Shown here piece after piece: positions 1-11,624 of a stretch of 64,000 nucleotides of DNA. The stretch comes from Bondarzewia mesenterica (Eukaryota; Basidiomycota; Agaricomycetes; Russulales; Bondarzewiaceae). Within the stretch, counting starts at the first letter, position 1. Each line of letters begins with the position of its first letter. The position numbers and the translations under genes are program-made. The notes beneath the pieces are model-generated. The model was not told the origin of the DNA, ran no database searches, and saw nothing but the letters and a program-made list of their open reading frames with translations. The stretch is taken from contig SGPL01000094.1 of NCBI GenBank assembly GCA_004802705.1, positions 1 to 64,000 on the forward strand. Reading direction: 5' to 3'.

Positions 1-2751
1 GGGCAAAACCGACGCCCGGCCGGGCTTTTCCGCCTACGTCCTTTATTTTATGTATTTTATGTTCATGTTGTTTTTGACCCCGCCCGCACTCTTAGTCTCT
101 CACCGGAACCGCCGTTCGCCTATCACAACGTCCCCATGATTGATCAGCTTGTTTGCCGTGTACGTACGGTAATATCCCGAGCTCGTCTGTGCTTGTTGCG
201 ATCCATGAGGCCCGCGTGAGCGGGACTCGTCGTCGTCGTCATAGATGAAAAGAGTAAAATGCAGCTCACGCTCGTGCTGCATGGGTCGACCTCTGTATCG
301 TCTCCTTTATCGCGCGTAGCTGCAGACGTTGAAGTCGGCACATTGATGGGACCCCTAGGCCCTCCGCAGCCCTCCACATGTAAATAACTTATCAGATACT
401 TCGAATTCTCCACTTCGCTCACTAAATCCGAAGCATTTCGTCAGCGTCCGCCTCCCGCTCATAAGCATACACCGCACTACGCCCATGACATTTGTCACAC
501 TGCGCAACCCTCCCAATTTTTCCCTATCTGCGATCGCAAGCTCCCTGCATCGATATCAAACGCCATATACTGTCACGTACGGCTATGCGTGGTCACGATA
601 CCGGACAGATATACGCTCACGATTCAATGGGTGTCGCGGGAGCAATTATTGCAGGGCGTGGTGGGTCGGGAAACTTACTATTTAGCTCGCGGTACGTACA
701 GTGTCATATACTCATGTGTCTCCCAGATCCGCTCGTTTGAATTCAGAGTATATCGCAGCGTCTTTTTTTTTTTTCTCCAACAGGATGCATTGAAGTCGCT
801 GCTTGGCGAGTCCTGGGCTAGGCCGCGTCGTGATTACATGCACGGGCGCGGCGCGTGTAAGTTACATACTGATCGTGTCAGTTAGGCTTTGAGGGCGACC
901 GAATTGCAACTTGCAGCGAGCATTTCATGGAAATATCGATGGTGCGTTCTGTGGTCACGCCGGAAACTCGGAATGCTGGGCGCCGAGCCTAAAAATAAAT
1001 AAATCTTTGTAGCTGGCTTTCGTTTGATATCAAGCTCGAAGCTAAGCTCTAAGCTCTAAGTCGCGTGCGCCTTCTTTCGAATCGAGTCGTGTGCGATCCT
1101 TCACGCTTTGCATGAGCAAGAGCGTTGTTGCATGCGTGGTTCCGAATCGGACAAAGTGGAGCGCCAGAATCCAGATCTGCCCTTAGGCCTTAGATCCGAG
1201 CTGCGTGGTTGCGCAAAGAGGTTGGTTCCGTGATCGCTGACTCGCGATCTCGGAGTAAGAACTTGTTCGGATGCAAAAAAAAAACATACTCTCCAAAGAA
1301 GTATTTATTCCGAAGGAAAACGCTGCAACGCGTCCAAACGTTAAGGACCGCGACAGGAGACGCTGATCATTTCGAACAAGTCATGAGGACCCCGAGCGTT
1401 GAGGGAGGCTTAGCGAAATTCAAAGCTTAACTGACATGAATTTCAGCTGCTCACCCGCCCAACTGATCCTTATTACATATCGCACAGCGCAACGTCGTTC
1501 TGCATTCTTTTGACAACAAGTCGTTCCATCCTGGAAAATCACGCGTCCTGTCGGGCCACGACATACCCCCGACGGACTTGCGGGGAACGTGTGCACCTCA
1601 GTCATCATAATGCATTTTACAGGCAGTAGGGTGAGTGCTTCAAAGCTTCACGTTTAACTCCACCTCGATCGGCATCTCCGAGATTGACACGATTCAGATG
1701 TAGTCAATCGGGCCTCACTGCAGGCCGTGCGGGCCTTTCCCCGTTCACCGTGCTCACTCAGAGAGGAAACGCGTATGTAGTTATCCGCATTGATTTTGTC
1801 CTTCTCGGCAATATTCAAATTGCCAGTGATCTCCTCTCTTCCTCCCCCATTTCAAGAGGTTGAGGGTGGGGTGAGTTTGACACGATCACTCGGAAACGAG
1901 ACGATACATGCAGTAGGTTTGATCTCCACCGATACTCCGTCGACAACGTACTCTACGATGACTTATGCCTCCTTCGACGATGTGTCCACACACACCGAGG
2001 CTTCGTTTCGAAATGTGTCTACGTCGCGTGCCGAAGGAAGGACGGACACAATATCAAAGGTGGAAGGTGGAGTTCACTGTGCTGCAGACGGGATAGGCAA
2101 AGTCCGATGAACGACGATGCCACTTCTAAATCCGAGCGTCTGAATCCTCGACGTCAACGGTCAACGGCAGCAATATCATGATGGCGACAGGAGAACTATA
2201 ACCTTGAAGCGTACGTCATGTCTTGTGGGTCCAATAATACTCGTGCCACATCGGGGCACATGTACCGCGCAGCACAGATCGGGACAGACAGTGAACCTAG
2301 GGCTAACGATTTATGGGATAGGTGGACGTGTGCATGTGGATCGCGGCGTTTGATGTATGTACAGCTGTAGTACAATGACCGCTAGAGGGCAGTTCTAGAA
2401 CTCGACGTCAGACAACCGTCGCACACTCGAAGGAAAGGGGTATGGTTCATTATGTTTTTTTTTTGGATCATGATAATCTGTAATGTGCGGTATGGTATGG
2501 ATTCGAGTACATCTTCGAAACTACATGCAAGCAGGTCTGATAGCTAATAGAACAACAACGATGACGGAGCCGACGGTGACAAAAAAAGAGTACGTACAGA
2601 CATAACAATGTCTCTGATGGGTAATACGCGAAGCGGGAAGTCCTGAGAGAGGCGTAGCAGGGACTGGGATCTGCGCCGAATGCTCAAACAGACAATGCAG
2701 ACGGACGACTGCACCCATCTCGCGTCAGAAGCTTGACGTGAGATTAGGCGA
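1..2751. other. Unassigned gene-poor stretch left of WOPR gene 1
   Basis: I see no supportable gene here. Open frames are short, lie on both strands and resemble no family I know. A minus-strand pair of overlapping frames at about 100-422 could be the last exons of a gene (short introns can be drawn), but the translated text is not recognisable. A T-rich tract at about 763-775 and small tandem echoes of 'aagctct' near 1040-1060 are the only local repeats noticed. The stretch lies downstream of the WOPR gene that ends at 2752. Confidence 0.5.
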
Positions 2752-4054
2752 CTACAATACAGTCGGAGTGAGGGAGGTCCGATGAACGACGAGTATCAGA
2801 CAGAGGAGCGGCACCGAAGGCGGGAGGAACTCGCAATTCCGAAACACATCGATGCGATCGCTGAAAGCTAACGCTTCCGAGACAAACTCCGGACCCCGGT
2901 CAACGGGTGCGTGCGCAGCGGTGCAGAAGCTCAGACGACCGTGAATGAGCGCAACGCTCGATCGTCGACAGGGTGACGCTTCGGTATGTGTGTGTTCTCT
3001 AGGAACGCGAGCGGGGCCAAAAATTTGCGTGCCGTCTGCCGCGCAAGCGAAGCGGCTGCGGGGCGGACCCTCGTTCTTGGGAGATACGAGGGCAGNGGAG
3101 ATCTGCTGCTCCTGTTCTTGCTCCGTGAGATGTTTTGAGGGAGACGAGGTCAGACGGCGCGATGCGTCCGCCACACGGGGCATGTAGCTGTAGGGCGCGT
3201 ACATCGGGGAGGGATGTCGCGGGGATGCCGCTCGTCGCTCCACGGTGTGCTCCGGGTCACGTGGACGGCCTTTTGCAGAGCGTGCGCTTCGGAATCGGCC
3301 TGGGGGAACTCGCAGGCAGGCGAGGTCGGGGAAGTCTTCGATAGAGTAGAGAGTATCGACAGACTCTTGGGTAAAATAGGCAACTAGAAGCGGACGATTC
3401 GTAAATAAATAATAAAGGATGAGGTTTCGATCAGTGCAACGTACTGAGGTGCCATTTTCTTCGCCCACGCGACGTCTCGACAAAGACGGAATATGTTTGT
3501 TTGACCAGGCGTTCTCGAGGACGGCCAAAGTACGAGCCTGGGGGCAGATGGAAATTGAATCTGGGTTTGTAGCGTCAGAAAGGTGACGGCAACGAAGAGA
3601 GGGGGGGCGATGACACTGACGGATGACCAGCCATGTCCATTTCCATGTCCGCGTCCTTTTCATTATAGAACAGGAATTCCTGCGTGCGAAGATGTTGGAT
3701 CAGTACTCACGATGAGGGAAAAGAGTGTTGCACGTACGTCCCGAACTCTTGAAGGTCCCCATCGTATGCCATCAGTCCAGCGCTCAATTCCGAGCTAGAA
3801 TAAAAATAAAAAATGAGCTACAAGTTGGCGACGAGCCTAGGATGTCTGAGAGGATGGCCACGAACCCCCGTTGCCTCCGCATCCGGTCCCCGTTCTTCCC
3901 AGACATAGACAGAGCCGGAGCGTATGCATCGTCGTTCTTCGCTGTCAAGTCGGCGAGAGACGATGGGCAAGACATTCTTGGAGACGGCATAAAAGATGAC
4001 TTGGGCGTCGGCGACGGACTTAACTCTGAGGTCGGTGCACGTAGGCCGTTGCAT
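2752..4054 (-). CDS. WOPR-domain (Gti1/Pac2 family) transcription factor, copy 1
   Basis: This is a fungal DNA-binding regulator of the Gti1/Pac2 (WOPR) family, whose known members Wor1, Ryp1, Sge1, Gti1 and Pac2 control morphology and development. Exon 1 begins at the ATG at 4054 (MQRPTCTDLRV) and carries the first half-domain signature RRLDSEERR followed by SGSVYVWEER. After an intron comes GIERWTDGIRWGPSRVRD, then EFLFYNEKD. A later exon carries LVKQTYSVFVE and RRKWHL, and the next one AYFTQESVDTLYSIEDFP with LRVPPGRFRS, the end of WOPR box 2. Both halves are therefore present and in frame once four short introns are removed. The C-terminal tail (about 170 residues) is Ser/Pro/Arg-rich with a Glu/Gln run, and contains one ambiguous base near 3096. 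A paralogue lies at 14447-15556, transcribed in the opposite direction. Direct gene targets cannot be inferred. Confidence 0.88.
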
Positions 4055-4106
4055 GGTGGAGCGAGGGTAGGGAGGATGTGGGGTAGTGAGGAGGAAGTTT
4101 GTATGA

Positions 4107-4119
4107 GGTCTTATACTAG
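4107..4119. promoter_or_regulatory. 13-base motif shared by both WOPR promoters (site 1)
   Basis: The plus strand reads ggtcttatactag, 53-65 bases upstream of the WOPR copy 1 start codon. The same 13 bases occur upstream of WOPR copy 2 (14281-14293). On the coding strand of copy 1 the element reads ctagtataagacc, so its centre could also act as a TATA-like element. Its function is inferred only from the shared position. Confidence 0.4.
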
Positions 4120-5949
4120 CAGGCGGCGTTTATGATAAGAGAGAAGAGACGCCGGATTGAATTGCTATTCTGGTGAGGATACCCAAAAAATCGAAGAAAG
4201 CATTTCGGCCAGACCTTGGCAGCAAACATAAAAGATCTCTGAGCGTGGGAAAGCAAACTCTATACGTCTAATCAAAAGTTACGCTGGCTGCGTGCAACTG
4301 TAAATTGAATGGCCATATGTATCAGGGAACTCTAGCCTACTTGCCAGGCATCAGAAGAAACGGGAAGTCGGTCGATTCGAGGGAAACGTTTTTGGGGGCA
4401 CGGACTCTGCCGCACAAGCCGCTCGGACCATTTACAGTCAATTCTGCGATCAATCCTCAGTCACAGTGTTGGGCGTCAGCTTGATCTCCGGTGAACCACC
4501 ATTCCGTTCGCTCCTTTCGAGTAATTCTACCGGACTTACAGTCCCTGCCTATTTACATGACCTGTCCGAGTAGGCCACTTTTTTGAGCCCGCTAGAACGG
4601 CGCGTAGGGCAACAAAGTGGCATGCGATTTTTCAACGCCACCAAGTGGCAAATTGTTCTCGGCGTATGCGATTCCAGGCGATTCCGGGGTGATTCACACA
4701 ATGACACTGCCGGCACCTCCTCGGGCCTCAAGGCCTCATGCACATGGACCGCAATTGCTCGCCAGTCAGGAAAAAAAAATCCAATCTGGTGGTCATTGTC
4801 ACGGGGAGATGCGCCTCAGGCCATCAGCAAAATTAACCATGCCCGACATCCCCACCTACTAGTCTTCTCGCGCTCGAGTTCAACTCGAACAGGGTTGGGT
4901 TGGCTAAATATGTTCGCCATCATGGCGAACTTTTGACCAAGCTCCGAAGTCCTGGGAGCGCTATTGGTACATCAGCACAGATTGCTGTGTGCGCTCTTCA
5001 AGAAGCTAACGGACAGGCTGTGCAGCGTCTACAACTGAGTATGTAGACAAAAGTGCATGATCACACCGCACCTCAGGCGCACACTGCCGCAACAAAAATA
5101 GAGAAGCGCTTGGATTGTGCCCATACTTATACCATGCGCAAGATGTCGAACCTTGAAGGTGACGTTCTGGAAGTTGTGCAGCTTGTGCTTCATGCACCCG
5201 CCAACAAGAATGATACCCGAACATTCATCGGTGGGAAATATGAAAGATCTGAGCTCGCCTGCTGATTTACGGACCTTTCGATGGCACAAGGCAAATATCT
5301 AAAGCTATGAGGGTAAGATGAATAGTCGGTTTCCAATCATACGTACTATGAGTTCATTTAATGTCGACACACAATACAGTGATCCGCATTATTGCACTCA
5401 CATCTTTGAGATTGAGTTCTGATCACTCGTAGCGCACAGCCGAGATGGTGTATCTATTGACCGCGCTTGAAGATGCAGTTGATTCATGGAGGCGCTTGGA
5501 GAGCCCCGCAGCACAGCGTCCTAGTAGACGATGGGAAAATTCGAAGACCAGGTGCATCGCTCTGTCAGAGAGCGAGCAACTGCACGGAGACGCGCGAAGA
5601 AGTCAGCGGAGGTATCACTTGTTGTCATCTGTTGAACAACAACGAGGCAGGCGAGAGAAATCACGAAGACTGATGGCCTGCCAGTGAACATGGCCGCGGT
5701 GTCATACGAAGGCTCACAGTTGTTTCAAAAACATGTTTCTGGATTGAATATTTGAATATTGAGAGAATTCGTTGAGCAATACTGCGACATTGCAAACGTT
5801 GAAGAGAGTCACCTCCAGATAATTTGAGTTATGGTTTGGTCATGGTGCACGGCCATCGATCTTCACTCGATCGACTCTGGGAGAACGCACGTGACTCTAA
5901 ATCTCTCGTCGTGACGTGGATTGCATGACTCGATCTCTTTTAGATTTGT
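4120..5949. other. Unassigned region between WOPR copy 1 and CysRS
   Basis: No gene is supported. The longest frame (4583-4936, plus strand, 117 codons) has no recognisable domain and runs through two inverted repeats. The region probably holds the upstream regulatory sequence of WOPR copy 1 and the promoter of the cysteinyl-tRNA synthetase gene. Confidence 0.5.
4875..4930. repeat. Two neighbouring perfect inverted repeats
   Basis: Positions 4875-4887 read CGAGTT-C-AACTCG (6-base arms, 1-base centre). Positions 4912-4930 read GTTCGCCAT-C-ATGGCGAAC (9-base arms, 1-base centre). Both are perfect palindromes with the same odd-centre layout, 24 bases apart. They sit in the gene-poor DNA between two divergent genes, where they could be binding sites for dimeric regulators; this is inference. 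Confidence 0.6.
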
Positions 5950-6069
5950 ATGCTCAAAGTTCGGGATCTCGCTGCTCTCCTTGTCCATCACCCTGTCCGC
6001 TCCCCAATATCCCTATCTGTCTCTGCCATCTCACCGCGGAGTTCGATTCTGTCGAGATATTTACAGACT

Positions 6070-9000
6070 ATGTCCACTCAACAGCCCCCGTGGGCACCAC
6101 CGGCGCCTCAAGAGGCCGCGCCAGTCCTCAAAGTCTACAACTCCTTGACCAAGACGAAGGTCCGTCTATTGAAACAGATCGCGGCCGTTTTTGAATCCTT
6201 ATTTTCCCATCTCGCAGACTGAATTTATTCCACGGGAGGGAAAACGCGTCAAGTGGTACAATTGCGGTCCCACAGTCTACGATGCATCACACATGGGTCA
6301 TGCAAGGTGAGATCTGGATTAACACAATCCCAATCATGTCCCACCAAAGTTTACTGGAACGAATAGGAACTATGTCACCCAGGACATTCTGCGTAGAATC
6401 GTGACAGATTACTTTGGTTACGATGTTCATTTCGTCATGAACATTACTGACATTGACGATAAAGTGAGTCAATGCCTCGTATTCGTGCGTAACGTTCAAC
6501 AGAACAAGTTTATAGATCATCCTAAGGGCGAGGCAGAATTACCTCGTCCAGAAATTGCGTACCGAGACACAATCGTTGTCATCTGAGCTACTAGCTCAAG
6601 CCCTGACTGCTTGGAAATTCTACGTACGCTCGAAGGTCTCCAAAGGGCTACTTCCTAGTGATACCCCTTCGATAGGCGCGGAATGGGACAACTGGCCTGC
6701 CTTAGCTGTGAAATACCAAGACAAATCGTGGAAAGCGGACTGCTTGAAGAGAGATGAGAAATTTGATATGCACTTTTCTGCAACCGTGGGCATTTCGCGG
6801 TGAACTTCATGACAGGACAGGGTGCTGATTTCCGCTCTAGGCTCGCGCGTTCTCAGCGCTTGAGGTCGCACGCGGGCTCTTCGAATCCAATCACACCAGC
6901 CCAGATGCTGCCCACCAACTCATAGACGACGCCACGGACGTGCTTGCCCCTTCTCTGGATCAAGAGGTCTTCATCTCCATCTTTCCATCAATCAATTTGG
7001 CACTGATTGATACCGATTTAGTTTGGTGCGACCGTAACAGACCCGTCCATATCGCGCTCACTGGCAGCATTCTGGGAGCAAAGGTTCTTTGACGACATGG
7101 CCCGGCTCCATGTTAGGGAACCCGATACCCTGACCCGTGTGACGGAGTATGTTCCAGAAATTGTGGCGTTCGTGGAACGCATTATCCTGAACGGATATGG
7201 CTATGAAGTTGATGGCAGTGTCTATTTTGATACGCGCGCCTTTGATCAGAACAAAGACCATTTCTACGCAAAATTGGAACCTTGGAGTAAAGGAAACCGA
7301 GAGCTGCTGGAAGAGGGTGAAGGTGGGTTCAGCCAGCACAAGGGATAGCTTTAGCCATCGTAATGACACTCGTCATTGTTAGGTGCATTATCCAGCACCA
7401 CTGGTCGCCGGTCGCCAGCCGACTTTGCCCTTTGGAAAGCGTCAAAACCTGGAGAACCATCCTGGCAATCTCCTTGGGGCCAAGGGCGCCCAGGATGGCA
7501 CATCGAATGTTCGGTGATGGCCTCAGCTATCTTTGGGGACAACATGGATATACACTCTGGAGGTATCGACCTCGCATTCCCTCATCATGACAACGAGATG
7601 GCTCAATCAGAGGTTTGTAACTCATTTTCGCGCGCTCAGGGTTCACTTCTTCACTTGAACTGTTCCCAGGCATACCATGAGTGCGGGGCATGGGTCAACT
7701 ATTTCCTTCACACCGGGCATCTGCATATAGAGGGGCTGAAGATGAGCAAATCACTAAAGAACTTCATCACTATTGACGTGAGTGGGGATACATTGCCGCC
7801 CATTGTATCAGTATTCATTCGAGCCCATAGGAAATACTGCAAAAATATTCGTCAAGGCAACTGCGGCTTGCATTCTTGACACAGCTATGGAATTCAAAAG
7901 TTGATTTTTCAGAATCATTGATGACAGGGGAAGTGCGGAACATCGAGGCGACCCTGAACGTAAGTTTATCATGATGATTTCCATCCACCTCTCTGCGCAT
8001 CCTTTCAATGCATTCGATCCATTTATGGAACCTGATTTTGTCTGCAGAATTTCTTTACGACGGCAAAGGCCCTCATCGCTCAAACACGCGCTGAAGGGCC
8101 AAGTCTCGATGGAAAGCATCGATTTGAAAGCTTTGAGATCGATCTGACTAATGCGTAAGACTTCTTCTGGCATCTTGAATTCGTTCAGTCATGCTTATAC
8201 GTCATTCCTGTGCCTCAAGGCTGCATCAATCCCAGGATGCTTTCCGGGTCGCCCTCTGCGATTCGTTCAACACACCAATTGCGCTGAACGTTCTTCGCGA
8301 GTTAGTCTCTCGCACGAATGTCTACATCAACTCACGCGGAAAGGAACTCAACGTCGGGGTCGTGGAGCGCGTTGCGCGATGGGTGGGGAACATGCTGCGC
8401 ATGTTTGGTTTGGGCGAAGGTGAGACTTCGGAAGTGGGGTGGGGACAGGAACAAGAAGATGGTCAGGTCGCGGCGAACGTGAGTGTGGCGGTTCCCTTCT
8501 TTTCGCATTATTACATGTTATGGCTGAACGTGTCGACGCTTCACAGCGAGACGAGGTCCTCATGCCGTATCTACGTGCTCTATCCTCATTCAGAGATGGG
8601 GTGCGCCAGCTGGCTATTGCCAAAGGCGACGGAGCTGCTAAGGAAATTCTGGCTTTATGTGACAAGCTTCGCGACGTGGACATGGTTCCTTTGGGTGTGG
8701 CTCTCGATGACCAGGAGGGTAGGTATTGACAGTATTATGCGCGAACATCAGTCGCTGACGCCACCCACGGCGTTGCTCTAGATGGGAAGGCTCTTGTCAA
8801 GCTCGTGTCACCAGCGGAGTTAAAAAGAACCCGTGACGAGAAGCGTGCACAGGCGGAGGCAAAGGCGGCCAAGAAGGCTGCTGCCGTTGAGGCTGAACGG
8901 CAAAAGAGAATACAGAAACTGGAGAAGGGTCGCGTGCCGCCCACAGACATGTTCAAACCTCCGAATGTCCCTGAGGGCACTTACGGCAGCTGGGACGATG

Positions 9001-9131
9001 CCGGCCTCCCGCTGACGGATGCTGAGGGAAACGATCTTAGCAAAAACCAAGGGAAGAAGGTTCAGAAGGAATGGACGGCCCAGAAAAAACTCCATGAAGA
9101 TTTCCAGGCATGGAAGAGGGAGCAGGAGTGA
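6070..9131 (+). CDS. CRS1: Cysteinyl-tRNA synthetase
   Basis: This class I aminoacyl-tRNA synthetase joins cysteine to tRNA-Cys. Spliced exons read [10 protein letters not shown], then [22 protein letters not shown] with the HIGH-type motif HMGH, then [20 protein letters not shown] and NITDIDD. Further on are [18 protein letters not shown] and [15 protein letters not shown], which contain the expected zinc-binding Cys and His residues, and the KMSKS motif ([12 protein letters not shown]). The C-terminal part is Lys/Glu/Ala-rich, as in eukaryotic cytosolic enzymes, and ends QAWKREQE before TGA at 9129-9131. About ten short introns interrupt the gene. The start at 6070 (MSTQQPPW) gives the cytosolic form. 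The same frame stays open upstream to an ATG at 5950, which would add 40 residues rich in Arg, Ser and hydrophobic residues, like a mitochondrial presequence. It lies tail-to-tail with the methionine sulfoxide reductase gene. Confidence 0.95.
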
Positions 9132-9520
9132 AGGCGGACCAAACTTCTGAAGTTAGAATGTATTTTCGTTTACTTAATTTCAGTGGAGTGGATATTCTCG
9201 TCGGTTCTGGTATCGTGTCTGCAGCCGTAGGTATGTTGGAGATGACTGAGCGAGATGTCACACGTCCTGTCCAGAGGGGTATTTCGGTATCCTATTCATG
9301 CGATTTGTCGCGTATGCTCATGGGAAATGTCAATACTTTGTACCTCACGAACCTTCGTTCCCGTCCCTCGCCATCCTTCGACGTCTCGACAGTCACACCG
9401 TTTTCTAGAAAGCCAAGGTCGGCAAGCAACGGACGGCACTTCGAGTCGATGATGGAGATAGCATTCAGTTTAACTGTCGGCGTTTCCCAGGTACAGAAAG
9501 GGATAAAGCCGGTGTATGGA

Positions 9521-10385
9521 TTACCAGTCGCACGAGCGAACCACGAGCGCCGCGATCCTCTCCAGGCCCACCTTATCCTCCTCTGTGAAGCCACCCACGG
9601 CCAAACAGTCCAAGTCTAGCACCCCCAAGGCGACTTCCCTGTCATCCATCTTTAGCAGGAGCGGACACACGATCTCGCTGTTGGTGTCGCCGTCGCAGGC
9701 AATATGACCCGGATAGGCGTTCACGTCGTGGACGAGGACGACTTTACGAGAGACGAACGCGTCCGCACACACGCCGCGGGCCTTGCCCGGCGCGGTGTTG
9801 ATGAACTGGCAGGCGGGCTTGCCGCAAAAGGGACCCAGAAGCATGCGACTCGGTCTTTCTTGCTCGAGATCTGCGCGCACAGGTCCGAATTTTGGGGTGG
9901 GGAACACTCGCGCGTCGAGGTAAAATCCTGCAGTGAGNGCGCGGATTAACATAGGGAACTTTTTACTTCCGAGAATGAATGGGAGAAGATGTGGAAAAAA
10001 CCGCCGTGCCCCCCATGGGAGTGTCGTACGGACGACTAGAGGCCCCCCTTTTTTTTCTGGGGAGAAAGTCGGAGGGGGANTGGATTTCAAATTGAGCGGA
10101 CGTACCGCACCAATTGACAGACGAGGTGCCGTTTCCAAACGGAGGGAACGAAAGCAGGGCGTTGTAAATGAGGGAAGAAGCGTTGGCGAGATTCGTAACC
10201 TAATTTTGGTCCAATACATACGACCCTGTGCGTCAGCGACACACCCGCATCTACGAATTCAATCGCATACGTACCCAGTCGCGTTGGCCCTCGAGCAGTG
10301 CACCTAGATGGTCGTGCACATGTACCCAGAAATCCTCCTTGGTTTTGACACTTGGCGGCACGAGGGCGCCGTCTGCATGAGGCAT
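9521..10385 (-). CDS. Free methionine-(R)-sulfoxide reductase (GAF domain, fRMsr)
   Basis: The enzyme reduces free methionine-(R)-sulfoxide with thioredoxin and belongs to the single-GAF family of yeast YKL069W. Exon 1 (10385-10275) encodes MPHADGALVPPSVKTKEDFW to the end of QRDW. Exon 2 begins VTNLANASSLIYNALLSFPP and runs to VNWC. Exon 3 (9927-9521) begins GFYLDARVF, with GPFCGKPACQ, ARGVCA, PGHIACDGDTNSEIVCP and LGVLDLDC. The three family cysteines are present (GKPAC, RGVC, IACD), so the enzyme should be active. The second intron is long for this window (about 170 bases) and contains both local ambiguous bases (9938, 10080), which do not touch coding sequence. It is convergent with the cysteinyl-tRNA synthetase gene, with 389 bases between stops. 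The start fits the family length of about 180-200 residues. Confidence 0.93.
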
Positions 10386-10744
10386 GTCGAATAAACCTGT
10401 TTAAGGGAAATTTGGACTGGGCTGGGTGTGTTTTCGCTCGGCCTGTGGTTTCAACCGACGTCCAACTTTACTTTATGAGTATCCGCGTGCTGCGGCGGAG
10501 CAAATAAATTGTCGGTTACATACACCCACAACGCTCGAAATCTTGATTGCGCGATTAGCGCTCCGAATGAGATAAGATTAGATGCCGTGGACTTGTCCGT
10601 AAGTAATTGTATTTGCAATTATCAGAGTCCTCGCCGCCGCCGCGTTGCAACAATCACTGATCTGCTGGCAGCTGCAGCCTCTTCCACGCCTCTTCTCACC
10701 TCTATCCCGACGTTTCCCTGCTCTTGTCACCTCTCAGAATCATC

Positions 10745-11624
10745 ATGGCACCATACCTGGAAACAGTCAAGGTGCAACCTTATTCCATTGTTCCCGGACG
10801 GCCTGTATTAACGCGGCATTATACAGTCGTTCGCGGATGTTCCTATCACCGACGCAGGCGTCGACACCGTAGCTTTCCTCGAGGCATCCGAGGGTGTTGT
10901 TGGTCTCTTCGGTGCGTGTGGATGGTCCCCTGATTCCATTCCGAATACTGATGAGGACGTCCAGATCTTCTCGGATCCGCCGCTTTCTCTGTCGTTCAAG
11001 CGGACTTGAAGGGCAACATCGCCGTGAGCCCCGCTTCCCATGCTACGTTTCCTCAGTCCATCTCACGCTGAACGTTCTTTTTTCCTCTGTAGAAAGTACG
11101 TGCGCGATACGATGCCACGCCGGCGCTTTCTGACACGCTCGAGAGACTCGTGGAGAACGAGAAGGGCGAGAAGAAGAGGACTGCGACCGAGGGGTTGATG
11201 TGGTTGTTGCGTGGACTCTCATTCACGTGCAAGGCCCTCCAAAACGCGCAGGCTAACCAGTCAGAAGAGCTTTCCGCGGCGTTCAGCAAGTCGTACGAGG
11301 TCACGCTCAAGAAGTTCCACAATTTCGTCGTCAAGGGCATTTTCGCGGTTCGTATTCCCATCCCACCCATGCCTTTTTCTCCTCCCCCCCTTTCCCCCGC
11401 TTGATGCGAGACTGATATTTCCCGCGGCACGTCAGGTGTCCATGAAGGCATGCCCATACCGTGCGGATTTCTTTGCGAAGCTGAGGGCCGATCCTGCTGG
11501 TGGTCCCGAGGCCTCTGAGGCGAAGCTCAACGAGGAGCTGGACAAGTGGCTCGGTGCACTGCGGGGGATTGTTACGAGGATGGAAACATTCTACGAGAAG
11601 GGGGGCCACGGCAAGGGTTTCTAG
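10745..11624 (+). CDS. Glycolipid transfer protein (GLTP domain)
   Basis: This soluble protein moves or senses glycosphingolipids between membranes. Exon 1 is very short (MAPYLETVK). Following exons read SFADVPITDAGVDTVAFLEA, then DLLGSAAFSVVQADLKGNIA, then KVRARYD, LMWLLRGLSF, KKFHNFVVKGIFA and SMKACPYRADFFAKL, ending GGHGKGF. The sugar- and lipid-binding residues of the family are visible: Asp and Asn in DLKGNI with the following Lys, Trp in LMWLLRGL and His in KKFHNF. The length of about 200 residues matches the fold. Head-to-head with the reductase gene at 9521-10385, with about 360 bases between starts; that gap has short pyrimidine tracts and no clear TATA box. Confidence 0.94.

Noticed and set aside
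4583..4936. 117-codon frame between WOPR copy 1 and CysRS
   Set aside because: It has no domain and runs through two palindromes; composition and context suggest non-coding DNA.
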